64,000 bases of DNA, taken from Magnolia sinica (Eukaryota > Streptophyta > Magnoliopsida > Magnoliales > Magnoliaceae). Below, in pieces: positions 1-10,379 of the stretch. How positions within the stretch are numbered: position 1 is the stretch's first letter; the number at the start of each line of letters is the position of its first letter. The translations under genes were made by a program, and so were the position numbers. The notes below the pieces were generated by a model that made no database searches, was not told where the DNA came from, and saw nothing but the letters and a program-made list of their open reading frames with translations. The stretch lies in NCBI RefSeq assembly GCF_029962835.1, contig NC_080577.1:29246501-29310500 (forward strand), written 5' to 3'.

Positions 1-2255
1 GTTTAAGGTTTAGGTTTAGAAAATTGGGTTCAGGTTTGGGATAGGGTTTAGGTTTTGGTTTTCAAGTTTAGGTTTAGGTTTAGGTTAGGGAGTTGAGATT
101 AGGATTAAGTCTAGGTTTAGGTTTAGGGATTTAAGAATATATTTAGGTTTTAGGTTTAGGTTTAAGTTATAGGTTACAGGTTTAGGTTTAGGTTTAGGTT
201 AAGGTTATAGGTTATAGGTTTAGGTTAAGGTTTAGGTTAAGGTTTAGGTTTAGGTTTAGGTTATAAGAGATAGGTTTAGGGAATTGAGAATAGGTTAATG
301 TTTAGGTTTAGAAAATTGGGTTTGGGTTCGGGTTCGGGTTCGGGATCGGGTTTAGGTTTGTGTTTCAAGTTTGAGTTTAGGTTTAGGTTAGGGAGTTTAG
401 ATTAGGATTTTGTGTAGGTTTAGGTATAGGGATTTGAGAATACATTAAGGTTTAGGTTTAGGTTTAGGGATTTGAGAATAGGTTTAGGTTATAGGTTTAA
501 GTTTAGGTTTATGTTTAGGTTAAGGTTATATGTTAAGGTTAAGGTTATAGGTATAGGTTTAGGTTAGGTTATAGGTTTTTGGTTAAGGTTTAGGTTATAG
601 TTAGAGGTTTTGGGATTTGAGAATAGGTTTAGGTTATAAGTATAGGTTTAGGTTAGGTTATAGGTTAAGGTTTAGGGAATTGAGTTTAGGTTATAGGTTC
701 AGGTTATAGGTTATAGGTTATAGGTTGTAGGTTTAGGTTATAGGTTATATGTTTAGGTTATAGGTTTTGGGATTGGAGAATAGGTTTAGGTTAAAAGTAT
801 AGGTTTAGGTTAGGTTATAGGTTAAGGTTTAGGGAATTGAGTTTAGGTTATAGGTTCAGGTAATAGGTTATAGGTTTAGGGTATGGTTTAGGTTATAGGT
901 TTTGGGATTTGAGAATAGGTTTAGGGAATAAGTATAGGTTTAGGTTATAAGATATAGGTTTAGGGAATCGAGAATAGGTTAATGTTTAGGTTTAGGAAAT
1001 CGGGTTTGGGTTTGGGATCGGGTTTAGGTTTGGGTTTTCAAGTTTAGGTTTAGGTTTATGTTAGGGAGTTGAGATTAAGATTAGGTGTAGGTTTAAGTTT
1101 AGGGATTTGAGAATATATTTAGGTTTTAGGTTTATGTTTAGGTTATAGGTTATAGGTTTAGGTTAAGGTATAGGTTCAGGTTTCGGTTTAGGTTATAAGC
1201 TATAGGTTTAAGGAATTGAGAATAAGTTAAGGTTTCGGTTTAGGAAATCGGGTTCGGGTTCGGGATCGGGTTTAGGTTTTGGTTTTCAAGTTTAGGTGTA
1301 GGTTTAGGTTAGGGAGTTGAGATTAGGATTAAGTGTAGGTTTAGGTTTAGGGATTTGAGAATACATTAGGTTTTAGGTTTAGCTTTAGGTTAGATGTTAT
1401 TGGTTTAGGTTTAGGTTTAGGCTTAGGTTATAAGCTATAGGTTTAGGGAATTGAGAATAGGTTAAGGTTTAGGTTTAGGAAATTAGGTTTGGGATCGGGA
1501 TCAGGTTTAGGTTTGGTTTTCAAGTTTAGGTTTGGGTTTAGGTTAGGGAGTTGAGATTAAGATTAGGTATAGGTTTAGGTTTAGGGATTTGAGAATACAT
1601 TTAGGTTTTAGGTTTAGGTTTAGGTTATAGGTTACAGGTTTAGGTTTAGGTTTAGGCTTAGGTTTAGGTTATAAGATATAGGTTTAGGTTTAGGAAATCG
1701 GGTTCGGGTTCAGGATCGGGTTTAGGTTTGGGTTTTCAAGTTTAAGTTTAGGTTTAGGTTAAGGAGTTGAGATTAGAATTAGGTGTAGGTTTAGGTTTAA
1801 GGATTTGAGAATACATTTAGGTTTTAGGTTTAGGTTTAGGTTATAGGTTAGAAGTTTAGGTTTAGGTTTAGGTTAAGGTTATAGGTTTAGGTTAAGGTTT
1901 AGGTTAAGGTTTAGGTTTAGGTTTAGGTTTAGGTTTAGGTTATAAGCTATAGGTTTAGGGAATTGAGAATAGGTTAAGGTTTAGGTTTAGGAAATCGGGT
2001 TCGGGTTCAGGATCGGGTTTAGGTTTGGGTTTTCAAGTTTAGGTTTAGGTTTAGGTTAGGGAGTTGAGATTAGGATTAGTTGTAGGTTTGGTTTAGGCAT
2101 TTGAGAATACATTTAGGTTCTAGGTTTAGGTTTAGGTTATAGGTTATAGGTTTAGGTTTACGTTTAGGTTAAGGTTAAGGTTTAGGTTTAGGCTTAGGTT
2201 TAGGTTGTAGTTATAGGTTTTGGGATTTGAGTATAGGTTTAGGTTATAGGTTAAG
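1..2255 (+). repeat. Degenerate telomere-like (TTTAGG)n array with higher-order structure
   Basis: The stretch is built almost wholly of GGTTTA/TTTAGG hexamers mixed with TTATAGG, TTAAGG and TTTAGGGA variants; few units are the canonical plant heptamer TTTAGGG. A larger unit recurs: a GAAAT(C/T)GGGTTCGGG block, then a TTTTCAAG block, then GGGAGTTGAGATTAGGATTA, then GGGATTTGAGAATACATT. The GAAAT block starts near 19, 311, 996, 1244, 1479, 1694 and 1991, so spacing is irregular, mostly 215-300 bases. The G-rich strand runs toward the window interior, so this is not a normal left chromosome end but an interstitial or inverted subtelomeric block. Confidence 0.9.
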
Positions 2256-2278
2256 GGTATGGTCCCTGCAAATATAGA

Positions 2279-2614
2279 TATAAACACGGCTTGCTCCAAT
2301 TGGCCAGGCTCTTTCAATGTTGTCTATAGGAAATGGACAGCTTCATCATGGTCGTAACAGCTGTTCTCACCTTCCAGGGATCCCCGCTCAACATCCGGAT
2401 AGCTCCGACGCACATCCGGGTCTTCTCCATCAATTTCGATTAAATACATAAACATGGCTTGTCCAAATGGCCAGGCCACTCCAATGCTGTCTATAAGAAA
2501 TGGACAGCTTTATCATGGTCATAACAACAGTTCCCACCTTTTAGGGACCCCCGCTCAACATCCAGATAGCTCCGACGCACATCCGGGTTTGCTCCATCAA
2601 TTTCAAGCTAATAC
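2279..2614. repeat. 168-bp tandem duplication next to the telomere-like array
   Basis: Two direct copies (2279-2446 and 2447-2614) share GGACAGCTT(C/T)ATCATGGTC, CGCTCAACATCC and GCTCCGACGCACATCCGGG blocks. On the minus strand both copies keep the same open frame of about 40 codons (EIDG, PDVRRSY, DVERGSL, CYDHD, AVHFL) ending at TAG, with most differences small. It may be a duplicated exon of an unrecognised gene. I do not know the protein, and the plus-strand ORF across copy 2 is probably a shadow. Confidence 0.6.
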
Positions 2615-2939
2615 ATTTAAAAATAACATAATTATATCTAAAAGCATCTGGATACCTGGGAAAGGCCTCCCATATTCGTATTGTTGGTTACTCATCTCTT
2701 TGTCTATAAGCCACAATCGACCAACACTTTCTATTGCTGCCTGTACTTTGAAACCAACACAAATATAACTGGGAAACAATATAAGGAATAAGAAAAGATA
2801 GCAACTCTATAGCCATGATGTAACATATGATGAATGTTTCAGTATAATTATTTTAACAATGGAATTAATATGATTCAATTGATTCATAAACATGGACAAA
2901 AAGTAAAAAGATAACATTTATATATGAGAATGTAATTCA

Positions 2940-3440
2940 GAGCTCTAAAAGGAGCTGCAAAGATTGGTGTTAAAAGAATCACCGGTTCATCAAAAATTGA
3001 TGCATCCCATTCAAGCCCAGGGTTCAGCAATGACACCTACAACAGAGGATAAGAAGTGGGCCAATCAAATTGTTGTTAACACTGTTATATTAAAGAAATA
3101 TGGAAGAAAAGGACATAACTCACCTTGACGCCCTTCTCCCTCCTCCTTTACCTAGGCTTGGGATTGGTAATGCAAGAAGTTATATTGGCGAAGTTAAAAA
3201 AGGGCTTAAGCTCCATTTGGTTTAAGAAAAAAAATTATATTCATAAAAATTGATGTGATGACCAAATGGAGTCCAAGACTTATAACACTAAAAGGTACAA
3301 TAGGAACTCTTACACTACAAATATGATAACCAAGTGACCACCTGTAAAAAGAAAAGAAGTGTACATGTTGGTGCCAAAAGGATGGAGAACATATATAGAT
3401 ACTTACCAATCACATTCCATTCCAGCTCCAGATGGAATGC
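2940..3440 (-). other. Candidate exons downstream of the endonuclease V fragment
   Basis: Three short stretches on the minus strand are bounded by plausible splice sites. They are 3407-3439 (acceptor TTCAG, donor GTAAGTATC), one near 3125-3160 (acceptor CCTAG, donor GTGAGT), and one starting near 3038 after TTGTAG. Depending on phase, the last reads either a short tail ending in a stop or a longer open frame containing LLNPGLEWDASIFDEP. They could be 3' exons or UTR exons of the gene at 4039-4513, or noise. No family was recognised. Confidence 0.3.
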
Positions 3441-4038
3441 TGAATATACACAAAAATCATCTAAGTAGAAGCCAAGATCATCCACAAATGAAGGTTAGCA
3501 AGATATTGAAAATTAAATTAGAGAATGATTGAAAGATCAAAGCAAAACCGTAGTTTGAAAGGTACTTCCTCGCTGTGATTTCAAGTAAATAATAAATTCA
3601 TTTGTTCATCCAAACACAAACTTTGTAAATTAAGGTACTTGTAATTTCATCATACCCAGTTTTTTTTTTCTTGATTTCAAGTGAATACCATTAACTTTTG
3701 TCATTTCCTTGATTGAATTGAATTCATAATTGAATTCATATGTTCTTCTACCAAACGCAGACTTAGAAAATTAAGGTACTTGCAATATCATCAGTTTTGC
3801 AACTTCTACTTCTTTTTTTTTTTAGGAATACTTAGACAAGGCATGGTGCTAGAGACACAGGCACTCAAAAATTGTACATGTCTTACATTAACTCAAGTTA
3901 AACCAACTAAATCGTGGAATCTACTGTCGCTAAGTCACAGTCCCAAAATCAAATTGGTTGAGCAATCCTAACCTCTGATTCATAGAGAGCATTATATAGG
4001 AAACTGTTGGAAAATAGTACTCACAAACCTTTTGAATA

Positions 4039-4513
4039 CTAAGAGCAAGCAATAACTGATGCTCTAGTCACTCTGTCTTTATGAAGAGTTTTGGCTACTT
4101 CATATGCCTCCTGGAAAATCAAATCCTCAAATTTCACATTAAATGAGGTGATTAAAATAAGTAAATCACTAGAATAAAATTTGAAAAAGTTCAAACTGAA
4201 ATAAGACAGACTCTTGTGTTATGTGAGCACAAAACAAAGCAATAAACTATACTTGCCGGATTTTCTCTTGTACACAGTATTTACAACACATTTTAATAAC
4301 CTTGACAGATGCATCGAGAGATATGTGATGTCCAATCAATATGAATATTGGTTTTGAAGAACCTTGAGTAAATCGCATTGCCTGCACAAAATTTTGTAAT
4401 TCAAAACAAAACCATATGATGTAGAGGTAACTAGCCTAAGTTGAATTCTCTTACCACTCCCCATATGCGCCCAGAGTTCCCAATCAAAGTGATCAGATCC
4501 TTGGCACGATTTT
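4039..4513 (-). CDS. Endonuclease V-like gene, C-terminal exons only (partial)
   Basis: Three exons on the minus strand have consensus splice sites. Exon A is 4455-4513, with residues LITLIGNSGRIWGV and donor GTAAGAG. Exon B is 4253-4381, acceptor GTGCAG, 43 codons, containing AMRFTQGSSKPIFI, the IGHHISLDASVK segment and KMCCKYCVQEKIRQ, donor GTATAG. Exon C is 4039-4110, acceptor TTCCAG, 24 codons ending in TAG. A and B join in phase 0 and match the C-terminal part of endonuclease V: the GxxWGxAMR strand, the SIGHxISL helix and the KMxCKYRVPEPIRQ segment. Endonuclease V cuts next to deoxyinosine in DNA, or inosine in RNA for eukaryotic members. Exon C does not match the usual ADIRSR ending, so the C-terminus is uncertain. 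The exons for the catalytic Asp/Glu core were not found upstream within the window, so this looks like a 5'-truncated copy or a gene with divergent upstream exons. The family call is fairly secure; function is doubtful. Confidence 0.7.
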
Positions 4514-6450
4514 CTCACTTTCCACATATTTCTATCAATATTGGATGATGACAACCAATCACTAACTTTAAATTACCCTAGAAAGTTTTTTTTTTTTTTT
4601 TTTTTAAGAAAGGACATTTCTACTTTTTTTTTTTTTTTTACTTTTTTCTGAAAAATGGGATGGTTCAATTTTCACAGGCAATACATTAACTGAAAATACA
4701 AAGAAATTGAAAAGACCCTAAATGTGTCTAGTGAGTACCAAATGATAAAGAAATAAATGAAAATCCTTTTTAGATTGAAGCATTTTATTTTTAACAAGGC
4801 ACTTTCATCAAGTGAGATGCGGCCATTTAAGTTTTGTACACCAACAAAAAGATTTTAAGTAAAAAGAACCTTCATTTACGGCATGTTTGTGTAAAAGAAG
4901 TCAAAAATTCTTTTTGATTCTGACATGAATAGGTGGCAGACATGCCAACATATCAAATTTTCAATCCATGCCAAAAGGATCAACAGAAAAAGATACAACC
5001 ATAGCAAACAGTGAGCTGATCAAACACCATTTAGTACTTTTAGTAACCATTTTGGTGTGTGAATGTAGGTCCATTCATCTATTTTTATTTTCACAGGCCT
5101 AACCCAACCTCAAGAGGATCCAACCCATAACCCGAGCCAACCTGAATTCCTTGATACTCAACCCAAATACATGGGATTGTTCAAAACCGGACCTAACATG
5201 ACAGAAAGTTGCCCAACATGAACCCAACATGATTTCAAATTGGGTTGGTGTTATAGATGGATGGTAACAACTAAATGATTGTTGCACAGTTAGTTATGTT
5301 TGGTTTATATAAGGCTGGTCATGGGCCTGATGAGCATTGAATCCCTTGATGCATAGAAAATCTGCCTGACCTGTAGCCCATAAAATGAGAGAAGACCACA
5401 AATGAAAGGACTAAGAAAGGGTGGAAATCAATCAGTATATTGAAATGAACAATCATACAGCTCAATATGTGGCAATAGGAGCATTGTATTTTTTTTTTCA
5501 CTTTTAGCCGTCCAATAAATGTCTACCAATCCAATATTCAGATAAACAAAGAAGTTTTATTTTTCGTGCGATTATAAATCTACACCGGATTACACAATTT
5601 GAACGGTTTAATTTGACTATGTATGGAATTTCTAAGTGCCTGCATATCAACCATCACACTCTGCTAGAGTATCAAAGTTTTTACTAAAAAAACAAAACAA
5701 AAGCTACATTTTCTAGCTTTGTTATTAACAAAACTCATAAAAATAAAATAAAAAATCTCTCATTACTTTCTATATAAACACCCAAACCAATTGTCATAAC
5801 CAAGTGCAATAGCAAATAAATCATCATAATCATCATCATTACAATGAAAATTTCCCATATTTTGCAGCATTTTGCATACAGGAACTAGTCAGTATCAGGA
5901 CATTCCATTGCTGGACACGAAGCCCTTCGAAAAGGTTTATACACGAACATTATTCAAAAGCAAAGAGCTAAAACATGGTAAGCTATATCATTCAACATAA
6001 CATGGCATGCGTGGAAGTAGTTCAAAAACCACACTGATCTGATGATCTTAACCACCTGATTTCACATGATGAATTTGGACTGCTAAATGTATTCTTTCAA
6101 CAGCCCATTCAATGGCATTTGACAGTTAGAATTATCTGGTAAGTGTGATTTACGAATATGCTCCATCCATGGTCTAGTTCCCAAATCAAAATACAACTTT
6201 ACCATGAGAATCAAAGGAAAAATCATTAGAGACCAAAAGCATTGAAAATCACCAAACCCATTACAAAATCAGTAGCAAAACACTCAAACAGATCGACGGC
6301 CTCTCACAAATCACATAAGCAACACCATCCCCAATTCAAAACTATGCATGTCACCAGGAAAACATGAAACCCAATTAAAGTTTCATAATAATCACCAACT
6401 GAGTTTTGCCCTGATTAGATCCAAGCTCTCCATCAGGCCAACAACTCTGA
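4514..6450. other. Low-copy AT-rich DNA, intron-like or intergenic
   Basis: No convincing coding exon is visible on either strand. It holds poly-T tracts near 4585-4605 and 4627-4640 and a stretch near 5095-5300 with repeated AACCCAACC/ACCCGAGCC words, as seen at the ends of degenerate plant DNA transposons. I searched by eye for the endonuclease V catalytic motifs on the minus strand and did not find them. Confidence 0.5.
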
Positions 6451-6451
6451 T

Positions 6452-6690
6452 TCTCAAATCCCCAAATCTGTAAGCCCTAGAATCCCTAAAATCTGTAAGC
6501 CCTAAAATCTCCAAATCTATAAGCCCTAAAATCCCCAAATCTGTAAGCCCTAAAATCCCCAATTCTGTAAGCCCTAAAATCCCTAAAATCTGTAAGCCCT
6601 AAAATCCCCAAATCTGTAAGCCCTAAAATCCCCAAATCTATAAGCCCTAAAATCCACAAATCTATAAGACCTAAAATCCCCAAATCGAAA
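6452..6690. repeat. Minisatellite with about 23-27 bp units containing CCCTAAAA
   Basis: About nine to ten units of TGTAAGCCCTAAAATCCCCA type vary between TCTGTAAG and TCTATAAG and between CCCCAAATC and CCCTAAAATC. Each unit contains CCCTAAAA, a telobox-like core. It lies just 3' (in minus sense) of the candidate first exon at 6741-6785, so it would be in that gene's first intron. It creates spurious repetitive ORFs on the minus strand. Confidence 0.85.
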
Positions 6691-6740
6691 GGGGAAGTGA
6701 GATAGACAGAGATGAAGGAAGAGAGATTGAGAGAGAGTAC

Positions 6741-6785
6741 CTTCGATTTGACGGTAGCTGTTGTTGATGGAGGTTGGGCGGCCAT
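6741..6785 (-). CDS. Candidate first coding exon of an unidentified minus-strand gene
   Basis: An ATG at 6783-6785 opens a 15-codon exon reading MAAQPPSTTATVKSK, followed directly by a good donor (AAG then GTACTC). Upstream lies a purine-rich tract (6860-7110) typical of plant 5' regions. It is the nearest plausible start for the endonuclease V-like exons at 4039-4513, but the intervening exons are missing and the link is inference. It could also be chance. Confidence 0.35.
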
Positions 6786-6859
6786 GCATTGGGACTTGAT
6801 CTGCTGCTACCGCTGATGGGGAAGACTATGGACATCGTCGGTGGATGATGGGTTAGGTT

Positions 6860-7110
6860 TTGGAGTAGAAAGAGGAGGGTGAGAGAGAGAGAGAGAGGAG
6901 AGGGGGACGCGGATAAGCTACTGACAGGTTGAGAGAGGGGGATGCTGATTAGCTATTGACAGGTTGAGAGAGAGAGAGAGAGGGTGGAAGGAAGGGAGAA
7001 GAGGAGGGCGAGAGAGAGAGGAGAGGGGGACGAGGATTAGCTACCGACGATAGAGAGAGAGAGAGCGGATTGCAGAGAGGGAGAGGGAGGGAGGGAGAGA
7101 TTTTAGGGAT
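6860..7110. repeat. GA-rich microsatellite/duplicated tract
   Basis: Blocks of (GA)n are interleaved with three copies of a GAGGAGAGGGGGACG(C/A)GGAT-type unit and two copies of a GACAGGTTGAGAGAG unit, indicating short local duplications. Its position upstream of the candidate exon at 6741-6785 would suit a GAGA-type promoter region, but no TATA box or start site can be assigned. Confidence 0.7.
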
Positions 7111-7172
7111 TTGGGGTCGTGGGCGCGCGCGGGATGGATTGGCTACTCCCCCTGAAACCAGCCCCGTGGCCG

Positions 7173-7624
7173 GTGTTCGGTGGTCTGTGGGCCCCACCAT
7201 GATGTATGTGTTTCATCCCATCCATTCATCCATTTTAAAAGATCATTTTAGGCTTATCTTAAAAATAAGAGGATATAAATCTTAGGTGGACCAGACCACA
7301 GGAAAACAATGGTGATTGGATATCCATCATTTAAATCCTCCTAAGGCCCACTGTACTGTTTATCTGACATCCAATCTGTTGATTTGGTCATAAAGGCCCA
7401 GATGAAGGGAAAAAACAAAGATCAGCTTGATCCAATACTATTATGGCTCCCAAAAAGTTTTTAATGGTCGACATTCATTCAACACTTTTTCTTATAATGT
7501 GGTCCACTCGAGATTGGGATATAACTCATTTGTTTTGGGTAATATTATAAATGATCTATAAAAATAGATGGACGGCATGGATGAAACACATACATCATGG
7601 TGGGGCCCACAGACCACTGAACAC
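7173..7624. mobile_element. MITE with 46-bp terminal inverted repeats
   Basis: Bases 7173-7218 and 7579-7624 are inverted copies with a single mismatch; the ends begin GTGTTC(G/A)GTGGTCTGTGGG and contain the GGCCCCACCATGATGTATGTG motif. Weaker inverted similarity continues inward for about 30 bases. The 450-bp interior has no coding capacity and carries words repeated in other copies in the window (AAGGCCCACTGTA, TTTATCTGACATCCAA, GATCAGCTTGATCCAA). A target duplication was not identified. This is the best-preserved copy of the family. Confidence 0.8.
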
Positions 7625-7985
7625 AAAAGTTGAGAGGGGTTACCCTCCATTAAAACATTCATAATTATTTTTTGGGCTCACATAGATGTGCTTCACAAAT
7701 CTAGCCCATCCATTATGTGTGTGCCACTTGGATGAGGGGTCATACCAAGTTTCAGATGCATCCAAATTTCAGGTGGGGCCCCACCAAGTGCTTTTATATG
7801 TTTTAGGCATGTTGTCACATGATTTTAGATGGTATGGCCCACCAGAGTTCTGTATATGGCTGATTTTTGGGATATCCCATAATTTAAAGGGGTCCCATCA
7901 AATGCACGGTGTTGATTTATGACACACGTCATGGTGGGGCCCACACAGCTCAACCTCATGGGGAGTTCCCAAGAGCTCGACGTAT
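7625..7985 (+). repeat. Dispersed repeat A, copy 1
   Basis: The block runs from GTTGAGAGGGGTTACC to GGGGAGTTCCCA with internal CCACTTGGATGAGG, CTTTTATATGTTTTA and GTATATGGCTGATTTTTGG. The same order of words recurs at about 9555-9910, partially at 9225-9350, and in reverse at about 46065-46240. It is non-coding and probably the interior or end of a larger non-autonomous transposon. Confidence 0.7.
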
Positions 7986-7993
7986 AGAACCTT

Positions 7994-7995
<2 letters not shown>

Positions 7996-8031
<36 letters not shown>
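7996..8031. repeat. (TA)n microsatellite
   Basis: An uninterrupted TA dinucleotide run follows repeat A directly. Confidence 0.9.
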
Positions 8032-8035
<4 letters not shown>

Positions 8036-8039
8036 TTAT

Positions 8040-8690
8040 ATATTTGTTATATTGACACCGTCCGTCCATTTTGAGATATCATTTTAAGTCATGAGCCAAA
8101 GAATGAGACAGATAAAAATCTGTAGTGGACCCCACCACAGAAAACAATGGGAGGGTGATTCCCACCGTTGAAACTATCCTAAGGCCCATCGTAATGTTTA
8201 TTTGAAATCCAACTGGTTCTAAAGTAATATAAAAAATGGTCGTGGGGCCATGCATCATGGTGGGGCCCACACAGCACCAACCACCAGCCAATGGATGGTG
8301 TATGGGGAGTAGCCAATCTGTTCCCCTTATTTGTGGTGTGGTCCATTTAATCTTTGAATATGATTCAATTTTTAGATAATTCTGTAAAATGATCTCAAAA
8401 AATGGATGAACGGTGTGTGTTGATCCCAAATTTTCGGTAAATCCAAAACTCAAGTGGACCATGCCACACAAAATAGTGTGGAATAATGATTTCCACCATT
8501 GATACCTTCCTTGGGCCCACAGTAATGTTTATTTGCCATCCAACATGTTCATAATATCAAAAAGATATGAATGAAGGGAAAACACAAACATCAGCTTGAT
8601 CCAAAACTTCTATCAAATGCACGGTGTTGATGTTCGATACACATCATGATGGGCCCTACAAAACTTACTAACATTAATTCTTAAAATCTC
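8040..8690. mobile_element. Degenerate copies of the GGGCCCACC MITE family
   Basis: Words from the 7173-7624 MITE recur in the same order: CACCGTCCGTCCATTTTGAGA, GTGGACCCCACCACAGAAAA, AAGGCCCATCGTAATGTTTA, then TCATGGTGGGGCCCACACAG. They recur again from about 8480 with AGCTTGATCCAAAACTTCTA. This suggests two overlapping or nested decayed copies. No coding capacity is visible. Confidence 0.65.
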
Positions 8691-9224
8691 AGGGTGTCAA
8701 TAAGTTGGGTCACAATTTTGACTATAATATTTAACCCATTTTACATGTCTGGTCCACTCACTCTATTTTACTGATCATTACTCTCAATTTGACTAGTTAC
8801 TCGCCCCGATCATGCTACATATAAGAAAGATATTGGGCAAACAAGATTAATCAATAATTTGAGTGAATTTTGATTTAAACATCTGAAGTTATTACTCTTC
8901 AATCTGGACTGATTAGATTGTCCAAAAACGGTTAAAGGTTGTTCATAATATCAAAAATATATGAATGAATAAAAAACACAAATATCAGCTTGATCCCAAA
9001 CTTCTATGGCCTCCAAGAAATTTTAAATGGTAGAGGTTCAATCACACTATTTCCTGTGGTTTGGTCCACTCAAGCTTTGGATATGCTTCCTTTTTGTTCT
9101 TTAGACCTCAAATTATTTGTTAACATGGATAAATGGAGTGCATAAAATAAATAAATAACAGTGGACCCCATAGAGTTTACTTTGGTAAGAGTAATGAGTA
9201 ACTCACCTAAATGTAGTAGAGAAG

Positions 9225-9910
9225 GGTTTCCTTAAAACATTCATAATCATATATTGGGCCTGCCTAAATGTGATTCAAATATCCAACCCACTCATTATAT
9301 GTGTCCCACTTGGATGAGGAATCAGACCAAGTTTCAATCGTATCTATGCCTATATTAACTTATAAACAGATTGGATCTCAAATAAACATCGCGACGAGCC
9401 CTAAGAAGGTTTTAATAGTGGGTGTCACTATCCCACTCTTTTCTATGGTGGGTCCACTTGAACTTTAGATCTACCCCGTTAATCAGATGCACCATTCCAT
9501 GGTGGGCCACGAGCTTAAAAATAAAGTCAATCCATGACTTGGGTGGGCCACACCACATACTATAGTTGAGAGGGTTACCCTCCCATTAAAACATTCATAA
9601 TCATTTATTGGGCCCACCTAGATGCGGTTCATAAATCCAGCCCATTCATTATGTGTGTCCCACTTGGATGAGGAGTCAGACCAAGTTTCATACACATCCA
9701 AAACTCATGTGGGCCCCACTAAATGCTTTTATATGTTTTAAGGATGTCTTTACACAGTTTTAGATGCTATGGCCCACCTGAGTTTCGTATATGACTGATT
9801 TTTGGACTTAAAGGGCACACATCAAATGTATGGTGTTGATGTTCTACACACATCATGGTGGGGCGCACACAGATTAACCTCATGGGAAGTTCCCATGAGG
9901 TGACCTTATA
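9225..9910 (+). repeat. Dispersed repeat A, copies 2 (partial) and 3
   Basis: From 9225 to 9350 and again from about 9555 to 9910 the sequence repeats the words of 7625-7985 (CATTCATAATCAT, CCACTTGGATGAGGA, GCTTTTATATGTTTTA, GACTGATTTTTGGA, CATGGGAAGTTCCCATGAGG). Between the two lies a short MITE-like piece (9360-9550) with GTGGGTCCACTTGAACTTTAG. Confidence 0.65.
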
Positions 9911-9949
9911 GTACCATTTCACTATTTAGGTAACTCCTTCATGGGTGTT

Positions 9950-10375
9950 ACTCTAATCGTGTAGGGCCCACCTTGATATAATTTATGTATATCGACACTG
10001 TCCATATATTTTTCCATCATATTTTAGGATGTGATTTCAAATCACAAGAACTCAATAATCTCAGGTAGGCCATACCAATCAAAACAATAATGAATAACTA
10101 TTAAAAACCTTTTAAAGGCCACAAAAGTTTTGCATCAATTTGATCTTTGTAGTTTACCTTCATCTAGATCTTCTTTACATTATCAACAAGTTGGATTGCA
10201 AATAAACATTAATAAAACCTTACGATGGGCTCTTTATAATTTTTAATGGCAAGGTACTATATTATCATACTTTCTAGTGGTGTGGTCCACTTAAGATTTA
10301 AATCTATACAATTTTTTATACCGGGCCCAAAAATGGGTTGGAAAAACATAGGGGCGGCAAGGATATACAACACAT
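9950..10375. mobile_element. Degenerate GGGCCCACC MITE copy
   Basis: The word order matches the 7173-7624 element: GGGCCCACCTTGATATAAT, ATCATATTTTAGGATGTGA, AAACAATAATGAATAACT, AACAAGTTGGATTGCAAAT, AACATTAATAAAACCTTACG, GTGGTGTGGTCCACTTAAGA. The terminal repeats are eroded. Confidence 0.6.
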
Positions 10376-10379
10376 CATC

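Noticed and set aside
1-2255. CRISPR-like array
   Set aside because: The repeats are short telomere-like hexamers without unique spacers, in a plant genome.
2454-2768. 104-codon plus-strand ORF as a gene
   Set aside because: It spans one copy of the tandem duplication and non-coding flank; the minus-strand frame is the one kept in both copies, so this looks like its shadow.
6486-6789. Repetitive GDFRAYRF-type protein on the minus strand
   Set aside because: It is the translation of the CCCTAAAA minisatellite, and its first 15 codons coincide with the candidate exon that ends at a splice donor.
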